Positions 46,901-57,632 of a stretch of DNA of 64,000 nucleotides are shown piece after piece (the first letter of the stretch is position 1; each line of letters opens with the position of its first letter). This stretch comes from Taenia hydatigena (taxonomy: Eukaryota; Platyhelminthes; Cestoda; Cyclophyllidea; Taeniidae): the NCBI GenBank assembly GCA_036345935.2, contig JADWOT020000003.1, positions 22,152,509 to 22,216,508 of the forward strand, given 5' to 3'. The notes beneath the pieces are model-generated. The model was not told the origin of the DNA, did not search any database, and saw nothing but the letters and a program-made list of their open reading frames with translations. Position numbers and translations under genes: made by a program.

Positions 46901-49400
46901 TTCCCTTCCAGCTGAGAAAATGTAGCAAATGATTCACTGATATTGCATACTTATGTGACGTTTGAGTAGTATTAGTTGCCAGAACGCATGGTAGCATTGA
47001 AACCATGGGATGGTGCTCACATTTTATCGCAAGGTTGAACTGTACAGAAGGGTTAATTCGGAAGTGTTTCTAAATTCATGGAATTACGCTGTTTATGGGG
47101 AATGCAAAAGTAAGAATGGTATTTCAAAAACACATTCAGTCGCTTTTCGTGCAATCTCAGCTTACGCTCTCTTTAAATTCTGAGGAAACTAAGCTGATTC
47201 ACTGAGTTGTTGGCTGCGTCCATTGGCAAACACGCTTATCCTCCCCATAACAACTAACGTGTGTCTTTTTCAGCTCAAATGGAGGGTTGCAATGCGACTA
47301 CGGCGGATGGAATTACTTGTCCCATGTACAACTTCATGTCTCCCCTCTTCCTCGCCATCTACATGCTCATCGTCGCTGTTCTGCTTATCAATCTGCTAAT
47401 CGCCATCTTCAGGTAAGGAGTAACGCGTTGTCGTAGTTTGCTTTTCTGTGGTTCACCGCGAATAAAAAAGAAAACAAGACGTAATATTGTGTAGCCTCAT
47501 GCCAGTAGATCGACTTGCACCACCACGGTGGTCTCCTGTCTACGGAACGGATGATGGGGAAATGACCTGGTTGGTGAGGTAGTTCACATTCTTTGCGTTC
47601 CCTAAGGTCAAGGAGGGGAATGGAGTGAACACAAGTTCTTCATGCCTTTTTATCAAGAAGTTGCAAAGTGCCTTCCTTCATTTGCTTTAGCAACGTCTTT
47701 GCAGTGGTTAAAGCCCAGTCGACGCAGTTTTGGAAGACAACCATGTACTATTTGCTGGTGGAGTACAAGGCGAAGCCGGTAGTCCCGGCACCCTTCAGTG
47801 TGATCCAGGCCCTTCTGGAGGGCGTGACCTGTCCCCCGAGGGCTTTCATTAGATTATGTCGACGTCTCACTTTTCGCGAACGTAAGTCCATCCAATCTGA
47901 ATGCTGAACGTGGGTCTTAGCTGTGAGGGCTTTCGATTGTGAGAAATGGCGCTACCCTCAAGCATTACTGCTTTAAAATAACTACTTCCCATTCGCTACT
48001 TTGGGCCCACTTGTGGAGACAAGCGTCCCGTTCACTAAGGCTTTCATGCATGGTTTGCTTCTGAGCAAATAGTAAAAGTGAGCATCAAATCTTCCTGGCC
48101 ACATGGCGAATGGGGGAGCACCTACTCTGCATAACTCCAAACAAGTGCAAATGACTTGTTAGATTTTGAAGTTGCAAGAGCATTCGAAAGATGCATTTAA
48201 GCTTCTGCACTTAGCGTGGTGAGGTCGATGCACCTCGCAGAAAATAGACACAACCGAATTTTTGCATTCAGTGTTATCGTCGTACTGTTTGTTTCCGTCA
48301 CGATGTGGTCGCATCACAGCCTTTACTCGCACGACGAGCTCATTCGCATAAGATGAGAACAAGTGACTCTTAGAATCGATTGCGGAGGGTTTGACTCCTC
48401 AATGCTCAGCAGAATGGGCGCGAATGTTGAAGGGAGTGGGATTTTGGACTTAAATTGCGTGAAACTTTAGGGATCCGCGCCCACGTCGGCAAAGCCCACG
48501 GAGGAAGCAAGAGCAGTGAACACGCAGTGGAAGGAGCTGGCGGGAGTGCAGCGAGTGCAGAGGATGAGGAAGAATGGGCTGATTTGGAGGAGGTGACAAG
48601 AGACGAGGGGACGGAGGAAGTGGAGAACTCCATTGCTCAGATGGAGCGGTGGACCCTTCGCCAAATTCTCAAACATGAGGAGGCCCGTGAAGATACTAAT
48701 CAAATCTCTACAATTTTTTGCATGTAAGTTGTCGCAGGGAGCCGCATCTATATTCGCCGTATCTAGCATTAATGGCAAAGTACAACTACTTGGTCAAACA
48801 CGCCTGCCAATTGGTAGCATCGCCTTGGCAATTGAGTCTTTTTTAATAATGCTAATTGTGAAAGCGTAGAACGATATCTGCCGAAGATCCTTTTACTCTT
48901 TGACATCACTTTGTACGGACACGAAAATCACCATTGCCTTGAGGCCAAAGTAAGTACTGTGTAATAAAAGACGGAAACTATGCTGCACTCCTCCGTTTCC
49001 CTAAACCCTTACAGGATGGAGGAATTACGCAATGCACTGACGGTGGGCACTCACCTTAACGAGTTTACATCACCATCAAGTAAGTAACATGTCTCCATTC
49101 CCCTCCTCCTCAGCTTTACTGCTATCACTGGCATCACTACTAATTCCCGAATGTTGACTCTTTAGCTTCGGAACCACGGAGGGGTCTTGTTGTAAGTGGC
49201 AATTGTAGTGGTCTCGCGTAGGCTTTGCTAACAGTGTAAATGCCAACGTTTCGTGTTCTTTGTAGCAGAAGGCGTCGTCGGTATGCCCAAAAGACTTAAA
49301 TACAAGGCTTTCGGCGATGGAAGCGAAAGTTGAGAATTCTCTTAAGCATCACGAGGACGTGATCGAACAACTGCTCAAACAATTGGGGGTCAAGAAGTGA
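40965..49400 (+). CDS. TRPM-type cation channel
   Basis: Nineteen exons: 40965-41086, 41121-41286, 41327-41488, 41527-41730, 41772-41958, 41999-42170, 42213-42556, 43338-43750, 44470-44700, 45463-45858, 45954-46085, 46174-46351, 46425-46685, 47274-47412, 47691-47881, 48471-48723, 49015-49079, 49166-49191, 49266-49400. They sum to 3777 nt, 1258 aa. The TRPM homology region comprises about residues 1-700, with CGCG near its start, TNAFGVVKF, GVAPWGFVKNHEKLIG and PIVVCAGTGKAADIL. S1-S6 fall at about 800-1035, with a pore-helix/filter block FYYPYYRIYGELF and S6 LLINLLIAIFSN, followed by a TRP-helix (FWKTTMYYLLVEYKAKP) and a short C-terminal coil. No kinase or NUDT9 domain. The pore resembles the TRPM1/3/6/7 type. 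Schistosomes have a TRPM that is the praziquantel target; whether this is its orthologue cannot be told here. Confidence 0.93.
49166..49191 (+). other. 26-nt micro-exon of the TRPM gene
   Basis: AG-CTTCGGAACCACGG...-GTAAGT. It is needed to bring the phase 1 end of the exon at 49015-49079 into the phase 0 start of the last exon; skipping it would break the frame. Confidence 0.7.
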
Positions 49401-50461
49401 CTTCGTACTGCCTTATGCTGTGTGACTTTTCGCCATTTTCTGTTGCTTTTCTGCTTACTTCGATCGTTTAGCTCAATTAATAAAGTGCTTTCTATTCACA
49501 AATTAATACATTTGTTATGTCATCATACCAACGCAGAGCATGCGCTGCCGCAAAGTAAACTCAACAGCTACTTGGTTACATTTCATGCAGAAGCAGGAAT
49601 CGATCTGGACTGCCGTACTGAATGGGTGTGATGAAGATAAGAATAGTGAATAAGAGGAATACATTGCAGTTTGAGGCATTGGTGCATGCAATTTCATCCA
49701 AGAAGCGACTTTTGTCGTGTCCGTCGTAATGTAATGCGAGAGGAGTTCGGTAATTTAGTGAAACCCCTATTTAGCTGCACACGCAAATTTGAACCAGCGA
49801 GTTGTAACACGTAAAATGTTTGTTTGAGCCTCGGTTCCGGTAAGGAACCACTTCTGGCCTCCAGACCATGCCACGAACATCAAAATTTATCGCACGTCGA
49901 CAACTCACCCCCGTTCCGTGCTGCCGGTTAAGCAACCGTCGAGTTAATATCACATGCTTTATCCATTCACGCAATGCTGGATGCAAGTTGTCAGCTCTTT
50001 AAAACAAAAAATGAACCAATTCGACCAAGATTCTGCTGGCTCAGACATTTATTTGCCTAAAAGAACGAATTTTGGATTTGTAATTACTGACCCAATTAAT
50101 TACTGCAATTTAGATAAGTTAAAGTCCCCGGCTCATCTTACTATGAAGCGATAATAAAGATATTTAATGAAATTTACCATACAGCTTTTTTAATGAGCAT
50201 GCGAATTTGATAGGAATGAAGTTGACCAGTATCGTACAGATGAAAATACTAGTGGTTAATCCGTGAGCCATGTCAGGCACTTTCTGCCTTTTCATTGGAT
50301 AGCAACTAAGCCCATTTTCGAATAGGTGTGATATGCACCACCGCTTACCAGCGAATGGACGCTAATAATCATATGCATTAATTAACGGTCTCTACGTGAG
50401 CTAGAGCTGTTAAATTAAATTAAAACTTGCTGCGTTATAAACTGTATAATCCCGTCACAAA
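49401..50461. other. Intergenic region TRPM / WWOX
   Basis: TRPM 3' UTR with AATAAA at 49479-49484, 79 nt after the stop. Around 49817-49875 a stretch (TGTTTGTTTGAGCC, later GGCCTCCAGACCATGCC) may be a very decayed LTR1 remnant. The right end is the WWOX promoter area. Confidence 0.45.
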
Positions 50462-51955
50462 ATGTTCGACTCAGATTGTGAAGACGTTCTCCCCTTGGAC
50501 TGGCAAGCCGAGGTGGATGACGATAATGGCGTCTGTTACAGAAAGTAATTACCTTCTAATTAGCTGCATAGTCTCCGTAGCCTGAAATCCGGGACTGTTG
50601 TGGGTCGCAACCCGCTTACAGGAGCTAGAAGATATCTCTCCCCTATGCCTAAACATTGGATAAAAGTCACCACCGACAGGGGACGCAGCGTCTTCATTAA
50701 GTAAAAACAATCTTTACCGTCGTGTGACTTTAAGTCTAGTAACCGGGGCTCGGAGCTATGCTGATCCCCGCCTGGCTTTACCCCTCTTAAGAACTCCTAA
50801 TGGGATCGCGACCCAGCATTTTAAATTTGACGACCTGTCAACAATTACTGAGGTGAATGCGCAAATTTCATCATTTTCAGGTTCTTGACGACTGCGATGT
50901 CTTAGGTAAATATGTAATTTTACTTGGTGGCACAAGCGGAGTCGGCGCGCATCTCGCAAGATCTCTGATTCCACGCGGCTCAATCGTCACATGTCTGTCA
51001 CGAGACCCGCCTTTAGATAAATGGTCTAGTTTTTCCGACGCAGCCCACCTCTCATCGCCATCTAATGGCTCTCTTTTCTGGACTCGCGCTGATCTAAATT
51101 GCATGCAGTCCATCTTCGATTTTGCTGAAGTAACCATAGCCAATAATTTGATTTGGTTAGAGGTATAACAAAACGCCCTGGCCAATTCACTCGCTTATCT
51201 GTGCAGCCGCAACTCTTCCCGAGTCCTCTGGAAACCATAAATCATCTGACGGTTTCGACCGTGTTGTGCAGATCAACTTCCTCTCTCAAGTCCTTTTGAT
51301 CCGTCTGCTGCAGCATCGCCTCCGTGACACCTTCAGATCGACAGTAGTCTTCGTCTCCTGTGAAGCTCTACGGTATGTCATAATTATAACGGCACAGCTC
51401 TTTTTGCAGAGCGACAAGTATAGCTAAAGCGGAGGACGTCTACTCGGCACTTGAACCCCTCTGCAATTCCTATTCAAGGATCTGCGGACGCGTTCAACTT
51501 TATGCAAACACAAAGTTCCTTCAGGTTCTCTTTGCTATAGCATTTCAAGATTTTCTTCAACGACGCAAGCTACCACACCCTATGGTTCTGGTCTGTTCCT
51601 CGGGCAACTTAATTTGGCGAAGCAAGCTTATCTCATCCGCTAGTTGGACATGTTGGTGGTGGCTAAAGTGCCTTCGCCTCCTAGCTTACCCCTTCTCCAA
51701 AAGCATGGTTAGTGAAGCTTTTGACTGATTGGTTCCGCTGCTTTTTAGGAATGCTCTGCTGCCACCCTCGCCCTCTGTGCGCTCCATTCCAGCACTGATG
51801 TGTGCCGAGGACGGAGGAACACTTGCCCTTACCTCAACGGATGCATTCCAGTCTCGTTACCGGAGGCAGCACATAATCCAGAAACTACTCGAGTCACCTG
51901 GGCACGCGTTAATGCACTGTTAGAGGAAAGATTCAAACTACCACCATGGTGGTAA
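50462..51955 (+). CDS. WWOX: WW domain-containing oxidoreductase
   Basis: Seven exons: 50462-50544, 50572-50700, 50735-50852, 50881-51129, 51161-51372, 51410-51707 and 51749-51955, giving 431 aa (human 414). Introns are only 27, 34, 28, 31, 37 and 41 nt. Order: acidic N-terminus (FDSDCEDVLPLDW), a degenerate first WW domain, a second WW domain (HWIKVTTDRGRSVFI, then ARSYADPRLAL) and a short-chain dehydrogenase domain from about residue 111. Cofactor loop GGTSGVG at 126-132; Tyr295-Ala-Asn-Thr-Lys299 is the YxxxK pair. The usual NAA motif reads ICAAATL and the catalytic serine region reads VSCEALR, so two of four active-site positions look changed. WWOX binds PPxY proteins through WW1, whose second Trp is missing here. 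Ends PPWW-stop with the stop overlapping AATAAA. Confidence 0.9.
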
Positions 51956-51959
51956 TAAA
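51954..51959 (+). terminator. WWOX polyadenylation signal overlapping the stop codon
   Basis: The sequence GGTAATAAAC holds both the TAA stop (51953-51955) and AATAAA. Confidence 0.7.
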
Positions 51960-53110
51960 CACGTATTTAACCAATCCTCCTAGAATATAAAAGCAGGGGT
52001 TTATTTGCAGTGAGCACTATACTCCGACTAGAGACAAAAGTTTTTCAGAACATCGGGGCACGCCAATTAACGCCTCGGTGTCCACGGTGCGATAACGTCT
52101 GCGTAGAAGGTCTCCACTAGAAATAAAGAAAAGATGTCAACAAATATCGGCGGCATCGGTAAAGGAACAGTGGTCCTTCAGAGGACCAGGGTAGTGGGGA
52201 ATGAGGAGGCCGCATCCCAATTCCTGTTGGCCTTAGCCACAAATTACAGGGAGGTGGGTGGGGGTACACAACCGATTTCCCAGTGAGCTGCAGAGAAATC
52301 AACATTGTGATCGTAACCTACAAGCTAACTTTAGCCAGAAATCCACTCGTAATTTGCTGCCACGGCGTAAACATTTACACAGATTTAAAAATTGTCGTAA
52401 CCGCTATCAAACAGTAAACCTGTCTGACCAAATGTCTATATACAAGACAACAAGAACAGTCACCTTGCTTGGGAACACGCTCGGGGAACATGGACTTGTA
52501 GTGCTCAATAGCGAGCAATCGCGTTCTTTTTCGATGCAGCAAAATGCGCTCAATGACACGTCCGAATGCGTACATCACGACAGCCGAAGGAATTGTCCTA
52601 TAGAGTTCTTAAGAGGTCGTATTAAACAGACTCGTAGTTTACTTGCGTAAAAGGGACGTCTACCATAGATGTTTGCTGTAAAGTTTACTGCAACAGTAAA
52701 AGCAGCCAAGCCCTCGGGGATCATCGTCGCACACGAAGGCAATGGAGCCAATAGGCATTAAGAATGGGAATCGCGATGAGGTATCGTTAACAATTCACAA
52801 GGCAAAAACGGGGACGTTTTTAAGCAGCTAATAGTCGAATAGCATTACTTTTATCTATTCGCATCCGTTCGAGCATCGCAACTTCCCGTTGCTTTAATTT
52901 TATCTGCAAGGCATCGCTTAGTCAAAGCACTAAGATTCCGGCCACGTGTTTATAAGCTGAAATGTCTTTTTCCAATTCAAAACTTAGATCTTCCATACTT
53001 ACATATCTTTAAGAGTGTTAAGGCATGTTCTGATCCCAAAGTGGGCATTACCTAAATAGAAATCATTTGGAAGTTTCCTAGACTTGTCCGAGGACAAAAG
53101 AATGTATAAT
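51960..53110. other. Intergenic region after WWOX
   Basis: About 1.15 kb; a plus-strand open frame at 52258-52650 has no family features. Nothing else recognised. Confidence 0.4.
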
Positions 53111-53253
53111 TGTAATACATTGTTTGTTTGAAATACCGGTTTTGGTCAGGGTTACAGAGGTGGCCATATCACTCAACCTGTGTGGACTGGCCTTTAGGCT
53201 ATGCCAGCAGCTTATTTCCCTCTTTTGCCTCAAGGAAGCCTTGGAGCGCTGCA
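53111..53253 (+). mobile_element. Solo LTR1 with internal deletion
   Basis: Starts TGTAATACATTGTTTG, keeps the GGTCAGGGTTACAGAGGTGG and ATGCCAGCAGCTTATTTCCC blocks, then skips to TTTTGCCTCAAGGAAGCC and ends GCGCTGCA. Flanks ATAAT and GTAAT match at four of five bases. Confidence 0.75.
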
Positions 53254-53786
53254 GTAATACCTAGCCAGAATTCATATGCATAGCTTTAATACATAACAGG
53301 AGTTGGGGTTACCAGTATGATCTAGAGGTCAGTCTGTTCTGTTAAGTGCAAGATAGCTAACTAATTACTCATAAGCGAGATCGAGAGTCGAACGAATAAT
53401 TGAGTACTGTAATATTACTGGCACCCAGTGGGTCGTGGAACGACTAAGATGGCCTAGATGCCAGACCGTCTGACTAAATCTAAATAAAATAATTTAGTTA
53501 GTTTGGCAGCATAGCCGCAAGCTAGGCATTTAATGGATTATGTAAGCACCCTTTTCATTTAATTTCCTTCTGGAGTGCTCATTTTTGGCCAATCTTCTAC
53601 GCAATTCATCATACCAAAATCAGTGTTGAAGATAGTGCCTAAGAGCCAGCCGTACCAATTAGTATATTATATGCAGCTTTAGAGATGCTGGGTTGCAAAG
53701 TCACTTATCATTGTTAGCAATACAACTCAATCAAAGCTTTGTTTTTCCAAAGGATATACGATGATAGGAGAGAGTTCAGTTGCCAT

Positions 53787-54001
53787 CGTAGCGTCCCTGA
53801 ACTTACTGGAAGAAAAAAAGGCATAATACCAGGGCAGGATATATATTTAGTAACCAGAGGGATTAAGGCAGCTAACATGGCCCGGAAAAACAGAGCATTA
53901 CACATCGCCATATTGCTTACGCCGTTTGGATCGGTCTCTGTGCCATGTCAGCTGCTCCAATTCTTTTCTGTTCTCCCAAGGGAGTCTTGAGGTGCTGCAG
54001 T
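53787..54001. repeat. Two opposed LTR1 fragments
   Basis: A minus-strand start (GTAGCGTCCCTGAAC, AGGGCAGGATATATATTTAG, AACATGGCCCGG) runs to about 53886, and a plus-strand end (GCCATGTCAGCTGCTCC, CCCAAGGGAGTCTTGAGG) follows at about 53936-54001. Together they form an imperfect inverted pair. Confidence 0.6.
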
Positions 54002-54345
54002 TACGCCTGTCTCTAATTAGCCGGAAAATCCTTGGCCAGCAAGCAAAGTCAAATATTAAGTCACGGGATTTCAAAAAAATTAATGCGAATGGGATTTTGC
54101 GTTGTGTCACCCAGTATACTTTGCTCTCACCCCACTACAGCTCAGCCATGTCAATTCAACCAGCAGAGAAGTGACAAGGATCATTGCATTTGGGCGGTAG
54201 CCAGCTCTGTAACGAAATTGACTAGTGTCGCTTCGGTTGTTAATACCATACCTTCATACCACAAGTGTGAAGCAGTTGCCAAACAACAGAATTGTTTTAG
54301 CCCTTCTGTTAAAACTGCATGACATGTTTTTTAATAAGCAGAATA

Positions 54346-54502
54346 TGTGCACAGCATCCCGAGGCTTCTCTAAAGGCAAAAGAAAGCAAAGTACCAGGGT
54401 AAAATATATACATATATATTCAAGAGACAGAGAAAAAATGAACTGCTGGCATGGCTCAAAGACCAGCCTACGCAGCTTAGGCAATACGGCCACCTCTGTG
54501 GC
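54346..54502 (-). repeat. Truncated LTR1
   Basis: Begins near CACAGCATCCCGAGGC, contains AAAATATATACATATATATTC and CTGCTGGCATGGC, and breaks off after GGCCACCTCTGTGG, so the end carrying CAAACAAACAAAG is missing. Confidence 0.7.
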
Positions 54503-54796
54503 TATTATGCATTTGTATGATGAAAACTTTATATGAAAGGCAATATCAGGCAGGGGAACTTTTGTTAGGACCTGTGGCTCTTTTTGACATCATTTCTGGC
54601 ATTAAATTCGATGTTTACGACAAGTAAAAATGCTGGTACTTTCGACTAATGCAATACTTAGCATTTTTTATGCAATGTTTTAAATTATAGTTATTATAAT
54701 TAAGTTAATATAAACTAGCAGTACCGCTGGTTTTGAGGACGTGTTAGATTTTTGCGGCTTGTCTAAACCTCTCTGAGCTGTACCTCGTTCTGCATA

Positions 54797-55551
54797 ATGA
54801 ACGCCAAAAACGTGGCTATTTCTAGCATCATTGATGAGATAATCGACTCATGCATCATGGACGATATTTTCCACCTTCATCGAGCAATTAAATTAGGTTA
54901 CTCCCACTTGATCCTCGCTGATGCGGAGGATGTCGATGGTGGCGAAAGTGACTCTGCTCTTCTCCACTCTTCCTCCAGATCCGATTCAATAAATAGGTTT
55001 TCGGCCTGCTGTCGTTGCGTAAAATGCCACTGCAAAGTGGCTGCAACTCGGTATGCCTCCCATCTCTCTAATTGCATGGGTCTTGGACGAAACAGCTCCC
55101 GAAGAGCAAATAAGTAAGTTAACCGTAAATACTCTGTTGATTATGTTTTATATGATTTACCCATGTTTGACTGGTCTTTAGGCGTATAGCTGAACAACAG
55201 CGCTTCGAGGATTCGGATGATGTTGATGACGCCTACTATCTGGATCACAGTCCGATGTCATCTTCCGGCCATAAACACGATTACTCCTCGCTTAGCAATT
55301 ATTCAAAGAATCAAAACTCAGGCTTTCATTCTCGAGTCTCAAAGAATAATATGAAAATTACTGGGTTATCCACTAAACCCACCAATGGCAGGAATACAAA
55401 CAATTCTCTTCCTACTGAACTCGTGTTCGAAAAGACGGACTCCTTTGACAGCATTTCTTTCTCCTGTGATGATGATGAGAGCAACTCTTCAGAGGCTACT
55501 AGACGCTCTGGTGTTTCACGAATCAGGCGGCACCAGAAGTTGCACGCCTAA
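54797..55551 (+). CDS. ATXN7L3: ATXN7L3 / SGF11, SAGA deubiquitinase-module subunit
   Basis: Two exons, 54797-55113 and 55182-55551 (68-nt intron), giving 228 aa. Residues 8-35 form the SGF11 N-terminal helix (SIIDEIIDSCIMDDIFHLHR, then AIKLGY) that threads into the Ubp8/USP22 module. The SGF11 zinc finger follows with Cys74, Cys77, His89 and Cys93, then the signature GLGRNSSRRANKRIAEQQ across the splice junction; this finger contacts the nucleosome acidic patch in the family. The C-terminal half is Ser/Asn/Asp-rich and probably disordered, ending in a basic stretch (RIRRHQKLHA). It lacks an obvious SCA7 domain. The gene sits downstream of LTR fragments; AATAAA at 55922-55927 may end its transcript. 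Confidence 0.88.
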
Positions 55552-57632
55552 ACCTGCGATTATTCACCCTTCCTTCCTTACTGCTCTCCCTCTCACGTCT
55601 AATCGGCCGACCGTTGTCTTTCCAGAGGGTAGTGTTTAGTACTCCAATCAAGCATTTTTGTACACATTTTATGGGGGCAAAATTTAGCACCTCGGAGGTT
55701 CTGTTCAACGTCGTCTTGACTGCAGTTTCTTCTAAGTGGATGCTGGTTAATGTAGGAACCAGAAATCGAAAGAGGTAGGAGGTCTTCACTTGTGCTTCTT
55801 TGTAAATAACAGCAATGTCGACGAGCGCCGTTTTCTCCCTGGGTGGACTTGTGCTGATTTTGTTTTACGTTCTCGTTGTGACTTTGAATCATGTCAAATC
55901 TGCTGGCTTCCAAGTTATTTGAATAAAAGGTTGATGATTTGAGGTGCATTCACATGTGTCTTCTGCTGCGTTGCCTTAAGCCGTCGAGGGACGAAATGCT
56001 CCGTTTATATGGCTGAAGCGCAGTCGCGATCACATTTTCTAGGCAGGTTGTGATTATTTTGGACGGTTTTGACACTAGGTGATTTGTTTGATTGAATTTA
56101 AAACTAGCATTCTGTAATTTTGAAATAAGATCAGTTGACACTAAATTAGGTTTAGTTATCTTGTAACTGAGGCCACTCATTCTCTGAAATTCGCCTTAAT
56201 GGTACAAATAATTGGAAAGTCAGGCTCGCTGGGAACAGGTGAAATACCTGTGCAACGGTTTTGCCTGAGTAGATTGCAGCGGTGTGACCTGCGGGCTCAC
56301 TTTGTTTCATTTGAACTATTTTTTTGCCTTATTTTGTTCGTCGCTAAGATAGAGGGGAACGAGTTCAAATAAATCTGGTTTCTTGTTGGTATTAGAAAAG
56401 ACCTCATTAACACATACGTTTGTCTCAGTCTGACTGCTATCCGAAAATTTCAGAAGTAGGGAGATTTGCCAGCGCAGTCGTGCTACCCCGAGGCAGCTTG
56501 CATCACTGCATTATGCAACTCCAACACGCTGGGTAAAAATTGAAAGCCGTCGTAGTAAATAGCATTCACCGACACTGGAGTTCATATATTCATGAATGAT
56601 TGCTTTTTCACCACACTTACGGAACGATTGGTCCCTTTTGTGACCTAACGATAGGTCACGCGCCGACTGAACATTTCACGGGCTAAAAGTTTAGTCACAG
56701 AAAAAGATTCCTGCGACCAGAGAACATCCGCAGGCGCTTCCATTCCCATTCAGCCAGCAGTCTTTGAAACGTCCCCAATCAAGCGTCCTACCGATGAGTG
56801 GCTGGAGGCTCGAGCCGTGCCGTGCCCGAGGTCTACTGTAGGCATGAGTGGGCAAAGATCTACTTTCACTGAACCTCCCCGCCACGTGCTGCCGCACGCC
56901 ACCCCACCACAATCACTTTGATCAGCGGCGTGCAAGATTGACCCACGGTTTGCGCAAATCTACCACCCACCACTGCGTGTAGCACCGCCAAACCAATCTG
57001 ACCTGAGCTTTCCTCTCCTTCTGCCCGTTACCAGTGGCAGGAAGTAGCGCTATAGTAGCTAACCTAGTAGCACACGTCCCAGACGCTGGTAGTCATTCTG
57101 CATTAGCAGCTTCAACACTACAAGCAAAAATCAAAGTAGAACCCCCGAATCCTCCGAAGATTTATCCTTTCAAAGCAAACAGAATCGTGCTATGCCAGTA
57201 GAAATTGACCCACATCGTCACAAAAGGAAATTTGTGTACACAAATGTTTACATTGCCATGTCGACTAGTTTAAGCTAAAAAAAAAACAGAACAAATTTAG
57301 AACTTTGCGTCTGGTATTGGAATAGCAGCTTGAAACCTCCAGGGACATCAGATCACCGATGCGGGCAAATCCATCAAGTCAATAATGCGAAATCGAAAGC
57401 CTCCCTCCTCATGATTTGGGGAGGAAGGCAGAAAGACAAATGTCAATCGTTGAGCGCGCCAACCACGGTGGACTGCCACACGAACAAAGTCGGAGCATCG
57501 GCAACAGAGGTTCGACATAGAAAAAAAAGATAATAGGGGAACCAGAATATTTATGAAAATGTCGCTGACACGATAACGAAGGGGGTGGAGATGTAAAGGG
57601 GTAGTTGGGAGGACGAACTGACAGACAACAAA
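55552..57632. other. Convergent intergenic region ATXN7L3 / EDC4
   Basis: About 2.1 kb. Contains the ATXN7L3 3' UTR (AATAAA at 55922-55927) and the EDC4 3' UTR. Scattered short frames, no family features, no repeat recognised. Confidence 0.4.
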
